64,000 bases of DNA. Source: Agriotes lineatus. Its lineage: Eukaryota; Arthropoda; Insecta; Coleoptera; Elateridae. Under the pieces are notes generated by a model. That model was not told the origin of the DNA and searched no databases. It was given only the letters and a program-made list of their open reading frames with translations. A program made the position numbers and the translations under genes. Shown piece after piece: positions 45,090 to 55,436 of this stretch. Position 1 is the stretch's first letter. Each line of letters opens with the position of its first letter. The stretch covers positions 186,001 to 250,000 of the forward strand of contig CALNHX010000273.1 of the NCBI GenBank assembly GCA_940337035.1, read 5' to 3'.

Positions 45090-45284
45090 TAATAAGACGT
45101 ATTTGCCACTATATTTTGGTATTTCCCGGTAAAGTTTATTTTAGTATTAAATTATGTAATTCAATCTTTGCCGTATTTCGATTTAACGATTACAATTAGA
45201 CATAACAGGACGCAATATTGTTTGTTTTTAATGTTCCGCGCTAAAGTTCAAGTTCAATGTCAATTATTCTAATTATTATTAGAG

Positions 45285-45760
45285 TCAATATACTGTTTGA
45301 GGCTTTCGCGGTTACTCGAATGATTCTTAACATAGAATTTCGGCTTAGACCGCGTAGTATTTGTAGATGAACACCCAGCATTTTCTGGCGTAATGTGCCG
45401 TGCACCTTTTGAACTCAAGAAAAAAACCCGCGCAATGGGCATGCTCTTTGGTAGTTCGTGTTGTTTGAGTATCTTGAGAACGAGGATACTTAGGCAGATT
45501 TGGCCTTTTTGCTGTTTGTGCATCCATATTCACTAACGTTTTGCAAGGCCTTGCAGCTTGCATCATCAGAGTGAAAGTGCACAAACAACACAAGCCACTA
45601 AAGAGCATGGCCATCGTGCAGGTTTTGCGCGAGTTGAAAAGGTGCAAGGCACATTAAGCCAGAGAATGCTGGGTGTTCATATACAAATACAACGCGTTCT
45701 AAGCCAAAATTCTATGTTAAGAAGAATTAGTAGAATCAATATAAAAATTTTAAAAAGGAA
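45285..45760. repeat. foldback repeat, arms about 160 bp
   Basis: The left arm (about 45285-45455) and right arm (about 45585-45755) are reverse complements, e.g. GAACACCCAGCATTTTCTGG versus CAGAGAATGCTGGGTGTTC. The loop is about 130 bp. The frames on both strands here mirror one another and are not genes. Confidence 0.85.
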
Positions 45761-46195
45761 GGATATTCTGAGTACATTATGCATTCCAAGTAAACGCTGA
45801 GTGGAACGGCCGACTTGGAGTTTTCCCCACCACACTTACCGCTACGTGACAGGCCACCGCTATGAACGGAACATGCATTTTGAAACGCCCATTCGGAATA
45901 AATAATACACAGTCAATAATTGCAAAATAATTTTTGTATTAAACTATAAGTTTTCAGCTAGAGTGTGTGCAAATTTTAGCCCTTAATATTAATAAATGAA
46001 TGTGCAGCAATTTTTTTGAAAAAAAATATCACGGCCGCAATTCGTAGAAAATTGGCAGCTATCGAATGGTGCTTATGTAATATCAGCACAATTAAAATTG
46101 ACAAAAATATTTAACATTTTGTGCGCGTAAAAAAAGGTCACGTTTTCTGCTCACCGAGTACTGTTTTCTGAAAATTTCAACGTTTTATAATTTTT
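45761..46195. other. no gene; old repeat fragments
   Basis: 45920-46190 shares words, inverted, with 41150-41960 (CTGCTCACCGAGTAC, AAATTGGCAGCTATCGAATGG-like). Confidence 0.45.
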
Positions 46196-46955
46196 ACTTC
46201 CCTTTACGATAAAGGAAGTATTGGATTCACCCCAAAAATTCGAAATTGAGTTTTCAACAGATCTTCATGTTTCCGAGTCCCCTGAACCCAAAAAACATAT
46301 TTTTTTTCATTGGTCTGTCTGTGTGTGTGTCTGTCTGTGAACAGAATATCTCAAAAACGGAAAGAGGTATGGCGTTGAAACTTCATATATAAGTTTTGTG
46401 TACTATCTATATGCGACAGCAAGCTTTTGAAGGAAATCGCATAACCGGAAGTATGGTGTTTACTCTTTTTTTTAACTTTACGTTTTTATTACCTTTTTAA
46501 TGTGTATTGATGTGAGCTAGGCAATTTTTCAGTCGAATACCTCTAAAATGGGTTTCTTTTGTTTTCTTTTCCAATTTTTTTTATTAACTCCTATTTTAAA
46601 TAGAACACCCAGTATATTATTACATTCTTGAATTCAGCTTAACATTTTAGAGAAAATTTGTCTCTTGAACTAACGCTCTATTATGTATGGTTTCTATACA
46701 AATTGCAATTTTTGAAATTTTTTTACAAATGCTTGAATGTATGTACCTATGTATGTATGTATAATCGATAACCTCGCTTTACCTTGCGGTGTAGAAGCTG
46801 GTGCTTTATGTGCTTGCATCTGGCGGTACAATGCTCAACTTGCCTCGGATTCGGGATACAAAATTAAAGATTAAAAATCAAATTTTGGCTAATTATAAAA
46901 TCACTATGAAAGGAAGTTGTTCGTGTATCACACCAGATTTGTTTTTATTATTATT
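46196..46955 (-). repeat. interspersed repeat R, copy 2 (inverted)
   Basis: Begins TTACTTCCCTTTACGATAAA and ends at GTATCACACCAGATTT, the reverse of copies 1 and 3. It joins directly to the C-terminal end of the relic gene at 46975, so the repeat may be the downstream non-coding part of that gene's element. Confidence 0.75.
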
Positions 46956-46974
46956 GACGTTCCACTATTCCAAC

Positions 46975-47430
46975 TTTGCTAACTTCAAGTTTCTTTTGAA
47001 GTTGACTGCTCATCAATTTTTTTTGTCTTTTTGATGTTGGTGGTTGTTCAATATCACTTTGACTTTCAACAATATCTGTCTCGTGTTCCGAATTTGCTTC
47101 ATAATCTTAGGAATGTTCTATTGATTGTTCTAGATCGATATACAAGTCCTCGTCGTCGTCTTCGTCGTCTACTTCGATCACGTCCACAGTATTCAAACAA
47201 GATTTGCCCTGCTTTGCGACAAGATACATTACAACCTTTGGCGCATTTACAAGAAATTAGATTCAGTAATTCTTGGAGAGCTGCGTCTTGTACAGTGGGA
47301 ATGGGCATTAATCCATTCTTTGAATTTCTCCATCCCCACTCGAAAGGTGATTTTTCGTTTCCATACCATAGCAGAGGGATAGTGTGGTGCGACGCGATAA
47401 CCGTGATACGGCCCCGTCCACTAGTAAAGT
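46975..47430 (-). pseudogene. C-terminal part of a repeat-associated relic gene
   Basis: The minus frame from about 47430 reads GRGRITVIASHHTIPLLWYG, SPFEWGWRNSKNGLMPIPTV, then LLNLISCKCAKGCNVSCRKA. In arthropods this CKC.KGC...CRKAG pattern closes a multicopy protein of unknown function. After CRKAG the frame shifts to an acidic tail (VDDEDDDEDLYIDLEQ) with a stop near 47112. An upstream piece of what looks like the same gene lies at 55075-55436, on the far side of the LINE. Confidence 0.5.
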
Positions 47431-47843
47431 ATAAATAAAGTTTTTTCGGTTAAATCGACACGAAGTAATTAGTGAAAAGACGATTTTAGATGAACCCAAC
47501 GTTTATAGTAAACGGTAAAGTTTACGAAAAAATCGCAAATTTAGTGATCAAAAACGTAACGAACAACAGACAATATCATCAATCTTAAAGGCGGGAGTCG
47601 CGAGTGATCAGCAAACCGGGTACGTCACTGCAAAGAACATTCGCGATTGGTGCATTAATGAGGTTGATGTTGTTTGTTTGTGTTGGACAAAGTAAACAAA
47701 ACATGCGATTAGGCTAAAACTAAAGTGTGATTACATTGGCGACAAATTCGATCGCAGTGAAAATACGGACGAAAGTCGCAAGGCCATCACAATTCACAAG
47801 CACAGAGCGGCGCGCAACGTAAAATTCCAGCGCGATACGGCAA

Positions 47844-48743
47844 TTGCATTTCTACCGCGATAATATTAAAACCATAGCGGGAGAACTCAGAATACTTGAA
47901 CCCAAAACGGAAGAAGAGCGTAAAATTTACCGCAGCAAAGCGAATCTTGTCAGGAAGATGCTGAGAGTTAATTATGAGAGTGATGGATCCTCGACGGAGG
48001 AAGGCAAAAGAAAAAGAGCTGGAGAAGAAGATATTTTCTCTAAGAGCAAAAAAACGGTGAGATCACCCGGAAAATCGAAGAAAACGGAACACATCAATGA
48101 ATTTGAAGTTGAGAAAGGGAATAAGGATCTATTAAGCTTGATGAAGGAAATGATGATAGATATTAAAGAAGTGCGCCGTAACCAAGAGGGGCAGCAAGAA
48201 GAAATTCGCAAAATGAGGGAGGAGCTAAAAGAACAAAAAATGGAACAGACATACTACAGAGAAATGGCTGCACTACAGAAAGAGAACGAAGAATTGAGAC
48301 AAAGGGTAGAGGATCTGGAAAGAAAATCCAAGAAAGAAGAGTTTGAGAAGAGTATTAGAATCCTAGAAGATAAAATGGAAAATCGAGAAAAAGAAGAAAC
48401 AAGACAAAATATAGTTATCAAAGGCCTGAAAGTAGAAGATCAGAATGTTAAGGAAAAGGTGGAAGCATTTTTAAAAGATAACTTAGGGATTCAACCAGTA
48501 GTTACAGAAGCTTTTAAAGTAGGAAAAGACGAATCAAAAAAAGTAATTGTAGTTAAAATAGGAAATTGGGGTGATAAAATTGAAGTTATGAAAAGGAAAG
48601 CGAATTTAAAGGGAACAAGAATTGTGATAGATAATAATTTGACAGTGAAGGAGAGGAAGATTCAGTCCCAGATAAAAGTAATAGCAGAAGAAGAAAAAAA
48701 ATGGCAAGCAGGTCAGGGTTGGTTACCAAAAATTATATATTAA
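47844..48743 (+). CDS. LINE ORF1 protein (coiled coil plus RRM-like)
   Basis: 299 codons without a break. Residues 1-95 are basic. Residues about 95-185 form a long coiled coil (QQEEIRKMREELKEQKMEQT and NEELRQRVEDLERKSKKEEF). Residues 185-290 carry RQNIVIKGLKVED, VTEAFKVGKDESKKVIVVKI and IDNNLTVKERKIQSQI, the pattern of the L1-ORF1-like RRM and C-terminal domain. ORF1 proteins trimerise through the coiled coil and bind the element RNA. The frame is intact while ORF2 is not. The first ATG (47844) is plausible, with about 400 bp of leader before it. Confidence 0.75.
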   Translation: MHFYRDNIKTIAGELRILEPKTEEERKIYRSKANLVRKMLRVNYESDGSSTEEGKRKRAGEEDIFSKSKKTVRSPGKSKKTEHINEFEVEKGNKDLLSLMKEMMIDIKEVRRNQEGQQEEIRKMREELKEQKMEQTYYREMAALQKENEELRQRVEDLERKSKKEEFEKSIRILEDKMENREKEETRQNIVIKGLKVEDQNVKEKVEAFLKDNLGIQPVVTEAFKVGKDESKKVIVVKIGNWGDKIEVMKRKANLKGTRIVIDNNLTVKERKIQSQIKVIAEEEKKWQAGQGWLPKIIY

Positions 48744-51710
48744 CAATGTATGGTACAAATGGAACACGAAAGAAAATAAGTTGCAAATACAAGTCCAAGA
48801 AAATGAGATAAATAAAGAAGGAAATCGCATGGAGTCTCAAGATATAGACTCTCCATCAAAAAACTAGTTACTAAAAACTGCAGGACTGACAATTTGACAA
48901 CGAACAAGGCATCGATCAAGATTAATATAAATAATGCAAATATAGGAACTTGTACTAGAAAGGAAGTTACAAACAGTAAGAACCAAAAAAAAAGTAAAAG
49001 GGGAGAAGAAAAACTGATTGTGGGTTTTTGGAATGCACAGGGATTAAACAAACCAGGGAAAATGAAGCAGTTAATAAAAGAAACAGTATAAAACAAAATA
49101 GACATTTTATTAATCCAGGAAACTAATCAAAAAGGATTAGTAAATATAAACTTAGGAAACTACATATGGCTAAATGGCGGAGGAGATCTAAACAGATTCG
49201 GAACAGGATTTCTAATACAAGAAAAACTAAAATCAATGATAGTGGACTACAAAGTGATAAATGAGAGATTGAGTTTGCTAAGGTTAAAGGGAAAATTTAG
49301 AAAGTAGAGTGTAATAAATGTTCATGCACCAACTAATGATAAAGAAATGGAAGAAAAGGAGCAATTTTATGATGAGTTAGAACAGATATTGGAAAGCATT
49401 CCAAAATTCGACATTAAAATAATAGCAGGAGACTTAAATGCAAAGATAGGGAGGGAAAAGGAATATGAAAAGATAGTGGGAAGGGAAAGCTTACACGAAC
49501 ACACGAATGAGAATGGCCAGTGGCTCATAAATTTTGCGGCGAGAAGTAATATGATCAATATTTCTACTTGGAAGAAAAGAAAGGATATACACAAGGCAAC
49601 TTGGAGGCACCCAGATAACCAAACAAATAACCAAATCGACCATATGTTAGTTTCAAAGGTAAACAAGGATTGCATTCAAAAAATCAGAACATACAGGGGA
49701 GCAGACATAGGATTAGACCATTATTTAGTAAAAGCGATGATAAAACAAGAAAAGCCAAAAATCAAGAAAAAGAAAACAAGAAAAAACAGGTGGCAGTTGA
49801 ATGCACTAAAAGAGGAAAACATATTGGAAAAATTTAAAGAAAAATCAAAAAGTCTTGCAGAAATGAAACCAAAAGAAAATAACATAGAAGAAGAATGGAG
49901 TAAAATAAAGGAAGTGTTGATGGAAAGTGCAGAAGTTTTGGGAAAAGAAAAAAAAATATAAAAATGATTGGTTTGATGAGGAGTGCGAACAGGCAATTAA
50001 AGAAAAAAATAAATCATGGAAAAAAATGTTAGCAAATAACACACAAGAAACAAAAAACCAGTACAAGAAAGATAGAAATACAGTAAACAAAATTTGCCGA
50101 GAAAAGAAACGAAAAATGGTCGATAAGAAGATGCAAGAATTACAAGAGAACTACAACTATAAAAATACAAGAATGTTTTATAAGAGCCTAAAAAATCAGC
50201 GGGGAGAACGTTACAGAGCAAAAGCGTTGGAGTACGAGATTCCCAAGGACAATTATGTATGGATGAAGAAAAAGTTATGGAAATTTGGGAAGAATATTTT
50301 AAAGGTACTCTGGTAGCACAAGAAGTATGGGAAAGGGAAGAGAAAGAAGATGAAACAAATGGAAGTGACGAAACGGCACCTTCAAGGGAAGAGTTCGAGC
50401 AAGTTATTCAAAAGATGAAGAATAATAAAAGCCCAGGAATAGACGAAATACCGCTAGAACTAATAAAGTACACAGACGAATCAGTAAAAGAAAGAATTTT
50501 TGAACTAATTACAGAAGTATGGAAACAGAAAAGAATGCCAGCAGAATGGAAACTCGCAATTATAAGTTCAATGTACAAGAAAGGAGACCCACAAAGAACT
50601 GAAAACTACAGACCGATACCTCTGTTAACTGTTGCATACAAAATTTTCACAAGTATGATCAATAAAAGGTTACAAGAGGAAGCAGATACAAAAATAGGTA
50701 GTTATCAGTGTGGTTTTAAAAAAGGAAAATCAGTTATCGATCATATCTGGGTAATAGGGCAAATCCAAGAAATGTGCAATAGAAAGGATACAAGAATTTA
50801 TGCACTATTTGTAGATTTCCAGAAGGCGTATGATTCAATAAAGAGAAAAGAAATCATTACAGCATTAAAAGACCTGGAATTCTCCCCAGCAATAATACAG
50901 CTAATACAAATGTCTTTAGGGAACACAGCAAACAAAGTTAGATTTCAAGGCCATAACTCAAAGACATTTGATAGCAACATAGGACTTAAACAAGGGGACC
51001 CCTTATCCACCACATTGTTTAATATAGTATTAGAATCAGTACTTAGAAAAAGTAAAATAAAAACAGGATACCATTTAGCAAGAAATTCCTATCAGTACCT
51101 TGCCTACGCGGATGATGTGGTATTCTTAAGTAGAACCAAAGAAGAATTAAAGGAAATAATAGCAAGATTCCAAAAAAGTGCAATAAAGATCGGTCTAAAG
51201 ATTAATGAGAGCAAGACAACATACATGATTTTAAATAACAAAAACAAAACAGGAAATGAAACACTAAAAATAAAATTAGAAAACCAACTACAATGTTTTA
51301 AAAAAGAAGAACAGGTAATATACTTGGGGGTACCTACAGATTTCAGAAGAAGGAGGTTCCAGAAGGGAAATTATGAGAAGGTTAGCAGCAGGGTCAAGAT
51401 GTATAGGGGCATACAATAAGATTATAAGGGACAAAAAGATATCATGCAGGATTAAAGAGTGCATTTATAAAACTATAAGGCCCGGCGCACATTGAACGTA
51501 GGGCAGCACAGCGCAGCATAGCATAGCATAGCCGAGGTTTTTGTAACACGTGTTTTTAAATCAATAACCGCATATTGAAGATAGTGCAGGTGCAGCACAG
51601 GCAGAGGCCTGCGTCTAGCCTGTCTAATCTGTGGCTGGTGCACAGTTTCCTACGTCCTGCGTTGGTTGTGCGATTTGCTTGTTCATACAATTTTAAAATA
51701 ATTAACGAAT

Positions 51711-54085
51711 ATGGAACTATTAATTGAGTTAGTGCGGGAGAATAGAGTTCTTTATGACACTAGTCACGAGGATTACATGAGGACGAAGTTAAAGGATGAA
51801 ATTTGGCAAAAAATTGCCAAAGAGCTCAACTATCCAAACGGTAAGTTTATAAATTTTAGTTAATTACTTATTTACTTTCATTTATTAATGAATAGTATAC
51901 GTGTTTATATTTTTTTTAAATACATTTATTCTGCCTCTTATTACAAAATATAATTCATGCTTTATTAATATCCACCGCGTTGTACAGCTTTTTGTTGCCA
52001 TGGTACAGATCCTTCCGGTGAAACAAAGAAGTCTGTAAAATTTTGTCTGATTGCAAATGCCTCATTTGCACTCCTTGTTCTATTTGCAGGCAAAGAAAGT
52101 AATTGCGTATCATTGATTAATGGTTCAATGTCATCATCTTCTTGACTTGTCATAGAAATTGTTTGATTTCTCAAGTAATTATGAAGAACGCAAGTTGCTT
52201 TTACCACAGCATCTACAGTGTCCAACTTGCATTCAAATGGCCTTTTGTACACTCGAAACCGTGCTGCTAATATTCCAAAAGCGCATTCAACAGTTTGTCG
52301 TGCCCGCGATAGCCTGTAAAATTTATGATATAGTTATTAATAAAAAAATAATATTATAAAGTAACTACCGGTAATTGAAAACCTTATGATTATAGTTATT
52401 TGTAACTTGTCTTTTTGGATAGGGACGCATTAAATTATTCAGTAAGGGAAATGCCTCATCTCCAACAAACACGTAAGGTGTATTCGTTTCTTGACCGGGT
52501 AATGGTTTCGGCAGTGGTAACTCCAAAGTACTGTTGTATAACTTTTTTCCTAGACCGCTATTGGTGAATACATTTGCATCAGAGAATCGCCCCATCGATC
52601 CTACATCAATAGTAGTAAACTTATAATTAGCATCTACAGTAGCCATCAGAACAATCGAACAGTGCTGTTTGTAATTGAAAAATGAGGAACCGCTACAGAG
52701 AGGTTTTCTGATTGTAATATGTTTCCCATCGAGTGTACCAAGACAGTTATAAAACTGCCATTTCGTCTCGAATTCCGATGCAATTTTTTTCCACATATCA
52801 CCTGTGGGTTCCGGTAAATAAATTGGCTGCAAACGTTTCCACAAAGCGTTACAAACGTCAGTAACTATTTTGGATACAGTTCTCTCTCCCATTCTGTAGG
52901 AAAATGCTATACTTCTGAAAGTATCGCCCGTTGCTAAATACCTGTAATTAATAAATGAGTTACTTCTACTTCTTTTCGCTAAATTTTGTTTTTTGCATAG
53001 TGATCATGAAAGTCGTCTTTTTTTAACGAAAAATCGAGAAGAGAGTAACGCTTTTTTAATGCAAAAAAGTACACTTTTCTAACTATTTTATTAAAATTGT
53101 GAATTGTCAATTCGACAGTTGTAAATTTCGAAGTCCTTTTCGACTAAATTTCGAGTTACAAGAGATCACTATGCAAAAAACTACGTGTACAACACATTTT
53201 GAATGTCCCTTTCTACTAGTTGTACAAATAACTATTTATACATTTGTAGGGCAAGCGGTTAAAGATATTTGGAAAAAACTACGGGATTGTCATCGTGATG
53301 CGTTACGCCGCCAAAAGAAGAAGAAAAGTGGTGATGCAGCAGCAAAAATAAAAATATGGACATACCAAAAGCAAATGGATTTTCTGGTGCAATACATGAC
53401 CAACAGAACTACTACGGGTAATATGGATGACAGTCAAGAAGACGTTGAACCCGATGCAGTAGATGATCATGAAATGGAGGACACGCCCACACAAGAAGGT
53501 GATGAAGATCAAGTTCAAGAACAACAAGTCAATGAAGAAGTGCAACCCATTCCTTCAATTAGCAGAAAGCGAAAAACTGATATTACCACATTATTAAAAG
53601 AAAACTTAGAAAACTATGGGCAAAGATGCAAGCTTAGAGACCAGGAAAGAAAACGAATCTTAGAAAAGAAAAATAACGAAGAGTGTGAAAAAAATGATGA
53701 CAGCTTGTACCAATTCTTTTTATCTATGTACAACACAACCAAAAATTTGCCAAAAACGTCTCAGCTTAAAATCAAAAGAGTACTATTTGATGCAGTGCAG
53801 TGGGAAGAAGAAATGGTGCCATCTCCACGTGTTTCCTCATATCCATATAATGCTGCACAAAGTCCCCAAGATATTAGTCGTCCAAGTACAAGTATGAGTG
53901 GGTCTAATATTTTGGGATTAACACCATACAATGCTGCATCAAGTCCTCAAGATATTAGTCGTCCATGTACAAGTATGAGTGGGTCTAATATTTCTGGATT
54001 GATACCGTATAATTCTACACCAAGTCCCCAAGATATTGAACGATGTAGTGGCTTAAAAAGTTATTTACAAAATTTCAATGAATAG
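51711..54085 (+). CDS. MADF-BESS protein of the Harbinger element
   Basis: Two exons, 51711-51840 and 53250-54085, joined by a GTAAGT...TTTGTAG intron in phase 1, give 321 codons. The join rebuilds a MADF domain: LIELVRENRVLYDTSHEDY and WQKIAKELNYPNG from exon 1, then QAVKDIWKKLRDCHRDAL from exon 2 (residues 1-65). An acidic linker follows. Residues about 195-230 (DDSLYQFFLSMYNTTKNLP...IKRVLFDAV) fit a BESS motif. The C-terminus has 2.5 copies of a 29-residue repeat (SPQDISRPSTSMSGSN). In Harbinger elements such a MADF/Myb-like partner binds DNA and brings the transposase to the nucleus and ends; that role is family knowledge. The longer open frame from 53099 is MITE sequence and intron, so I reject that start. 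Confidence 0.85.
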
Positions 54086-54450
54086 TTAGAACAAATATTG
54101 TATTTAACCTATGCAAATAATAAAACTTGCCTTAGACATACTGCTAATTTTTCTATGGTTCCTATAGGTTGTTGCGCATTACATTCTTGTCCTTTAATAT
54201 CCTCCTTGATTAGTTCGTGAATTTCTGCCACCTGTTTTTTGTTTAAACGACAGTATCTTTTTAAATGGCCATCTGTTAATTCGTTTAATAAGATAAACTC
54301 GCCATGAGTATTTCTTTTCTTCATGTATTCACTCTTCCATATTGATCGTTTTCTCTTTTTGGTAGCACTGTACAACAACACAATATTGTTAATTTCCGAA
54401 TCAGATTCAGAATCTAAACATAATAACTCTAAATTTTCTTCTTTCGACAT
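51965..54450 (-). CDS. Harbinger DDE transposase
   Basis: Three exons on minus, 54450-54131, 52941-52369 and 52313-51965, give 413 codons. The first intron is GC-AG (AG|GCAAGT ... TTACAG|G), the second is GT-AG and only 55 bp. Both junctions rebuild conserved text: KLAVCLR joins YLATGDTFRSI, and KVFNYR joins LSRARQTVECAFG. Catalytic residues are D178 in GTLDGKH, D268 in VGDEAFPL and E307 in TVECAFG, so the DDE triad is complete. It is followed by AARFRVYKRP and a C-terminus ending at 51965. The enzyme would cut the element ends and join them into TWA targets. The large first intron contains exon 2 of the MADF gene on the other strand. Confidence 0.9.
52985..53220 (+). repeat. MITE-like repeat, copy B, in the Harbinger introns
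   Basis: Ends TTTTTTGCATAGTGATCA and GATCACTATGCAAAAAA; the reverse of copy A at 5205-5436, with similarity continuing to about 53213 past the right inverted end. It lies in the intron of both genes of the Harbinger element, so it does not break either frame. Confidence 0.75.
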
Positions 54451-55074
54451 CGTACTCTCCTCTCAAACTGCATGTAGAAAACTGCGTTGAATGTGCGGTT
54501 CGAACACGAAGTGCAGGAGAGGAATAGTTTCCTATGCTATGCTGCGCTGTGCTGCCCTATGTTCAATGTGCGCCGGGCCTAATCAGGCCAACAGTAACTT
54601 TTGCGGCAGAAACATGGGTAATTGATCAAGAAAGTAATAAAAAATTGGATGTGTGGGAAAGGAAAGTCTTGAGAAAAATTTATGGGGGGATCAAAGAAGG
54701 AGAGGTATGGAGACGGAAAACGAATCAAGAATTAGAAGAATGCTATAAAGACAAAAAGTTAAGTATAATAGTAAAACAGTGTAGGTTAAGGTGGCTGGGT
54801 CACATTATAAGAATGGGAGATGAGGATTTGGTAAAGAAAGTGTATAATGCAAAGTGGGGTGGCAAAAACAGAAAAGGCAGACCAAGGAAAGTATGGGAAG
54901 AATGTGTGAAAGAGGATTTACAATCAATAAACGAAAACAACTGGGAAGAAATTGCAAAAAACAGAAAGTTGTGGAAAATAAAAGTGAATAGTATAGATTA
55001 GTTGCTAATTATTGTTTGTGAATAGTATAGAATAAATAGCCAAAGGCCTTAAGGCCTATAGTGCTGTATGTATA

Positions 55075-55436
55075 TACCATAGCTGAATTTGGTTGTAAGT
55101 ACGGAACGAGTGCAAGCGAGCTGCGTGTTTGGTTGGTGGTAATGATGCTAGATTTGGTAAACTTCTGTTAATAGATTGTACGAAACACTAGTATCTATAC
55201 CTGTTCAATGATACACAGTGTGTTGATCCATACAGAAGAAGAAGAAATTGTTTTGTCACTTTATCTATTTCCTCTGGGGACGCGTTTGGGTCTTTGAAAA
55301 TTTGAACAGCCTTCTGTAAGTTTTTCTCTTTCTGTAGAAGTGTAACGAACTTCATTTTTCCCTGCCTGTATAGTGTGGAAACAGTATCGCAGCCACCAAA
55401 TGCATGCAGAAATAAAATGTTGTCCCTAATTGAATC
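55075..55436 (-). pseudogene. upstream part of the relic gene
   Basis: From 55436 leftwards the frame reads DDSIRDNILFLHAFGGCDTV, LYRQGKMKFVTLLQKEKNLQ and KQFLLLLYGSTHCVSLNRYR. A stop (TAG near 55190) follows, then the same frame continues with INRSLPNLASLPPTKHAARL and HSFRTYNQIQLW up to the LINE end. FLHAFGGCDT...LY is the hallmark of the arthropod protein whose C-terminal CKC.KGC block is at 46975-47430, in the expected order on the same strand. Confidence 0.5.

Larger units (their letters stand above)
51479..54579. mobile_element. apparently intact PIF/Harbinger transposon inserted in LINE ORF2
   Basis: 3101 bp bounded by inverted repeats of 48 bp with one mismatch, starting GGCCCGGCGCACATTGAAC at both ends, with TAA duplicated outside (51476-51478 and 54580-54582), the family's TWA target. 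It encodes both Harbinger proteins with open spliced frames: a DDE transposase (minus) and a MADF-BESS protein (plus). The near-identical ends and open frames suggest recent movement. A copied MITE-like repeat sits in its intron region. Confidence 0.92.
48894..55001 (+). pseudogene. LINE ORF2 (APE endonuclease plus reverse transcriptase), broken
   Basis: The endonuclease part (48894-49750) shows GFWNAQGLN, LIQETNQKG, IAGDLNAKIG, NQIDHMLV and GLDHYLV, all key motifs of the APE fold. It has stops at 49089-49091 and 49305-49307. The frame moves by one near 49955 in an A run and back near 50260. The RT part (50390-51340) has KNNKSPGIDEIPLELIK, FVDFQKAYDSIK, GLKQGDPLS and the YADD box in YLAYADDVVFL. 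A third shift lies near 51350. After the Harbinger insertion the C-terminus resumes at 54583 with RPTVTFAAETW, LRWLGHIIRMG and GRPRKVWEE, ending at 55001. Inactive. Confidence 0.85.
47435..55072 (+). mobile_element. LINE with ORF1 and ORF2, interrupted by a Harbinger element
   Basis: The element has a 5' region from about 47435, ORF1 at 47844-48743 and ORF2 in pieces from 48894 to 51478 and 54583 to 55001. The 3' end is near 55072 after GGCCTTAAGGCCTATAG. Removing 51479-54579 plus one TAA restores the ORF2 codons across the junction (KTI then IRPTV). It lies between two same-strand pieces of the relic gene (46975-47430 and 55075-55436). No clear target duplication could be picked. Confidence 0.8.

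Noticed and set aside
45269..45800. Similar proteins on both strands
   Set aside because: They are mirror translations of the foldback repeat arms at 45285-45760.
53099..53249. Longer N-terminus for the MADF-BESS protein
   Set aside because: This part is MITE copy B plus intron; the MADF N-terminal half is found in the exon at 51711-51840 with matching splice sites.
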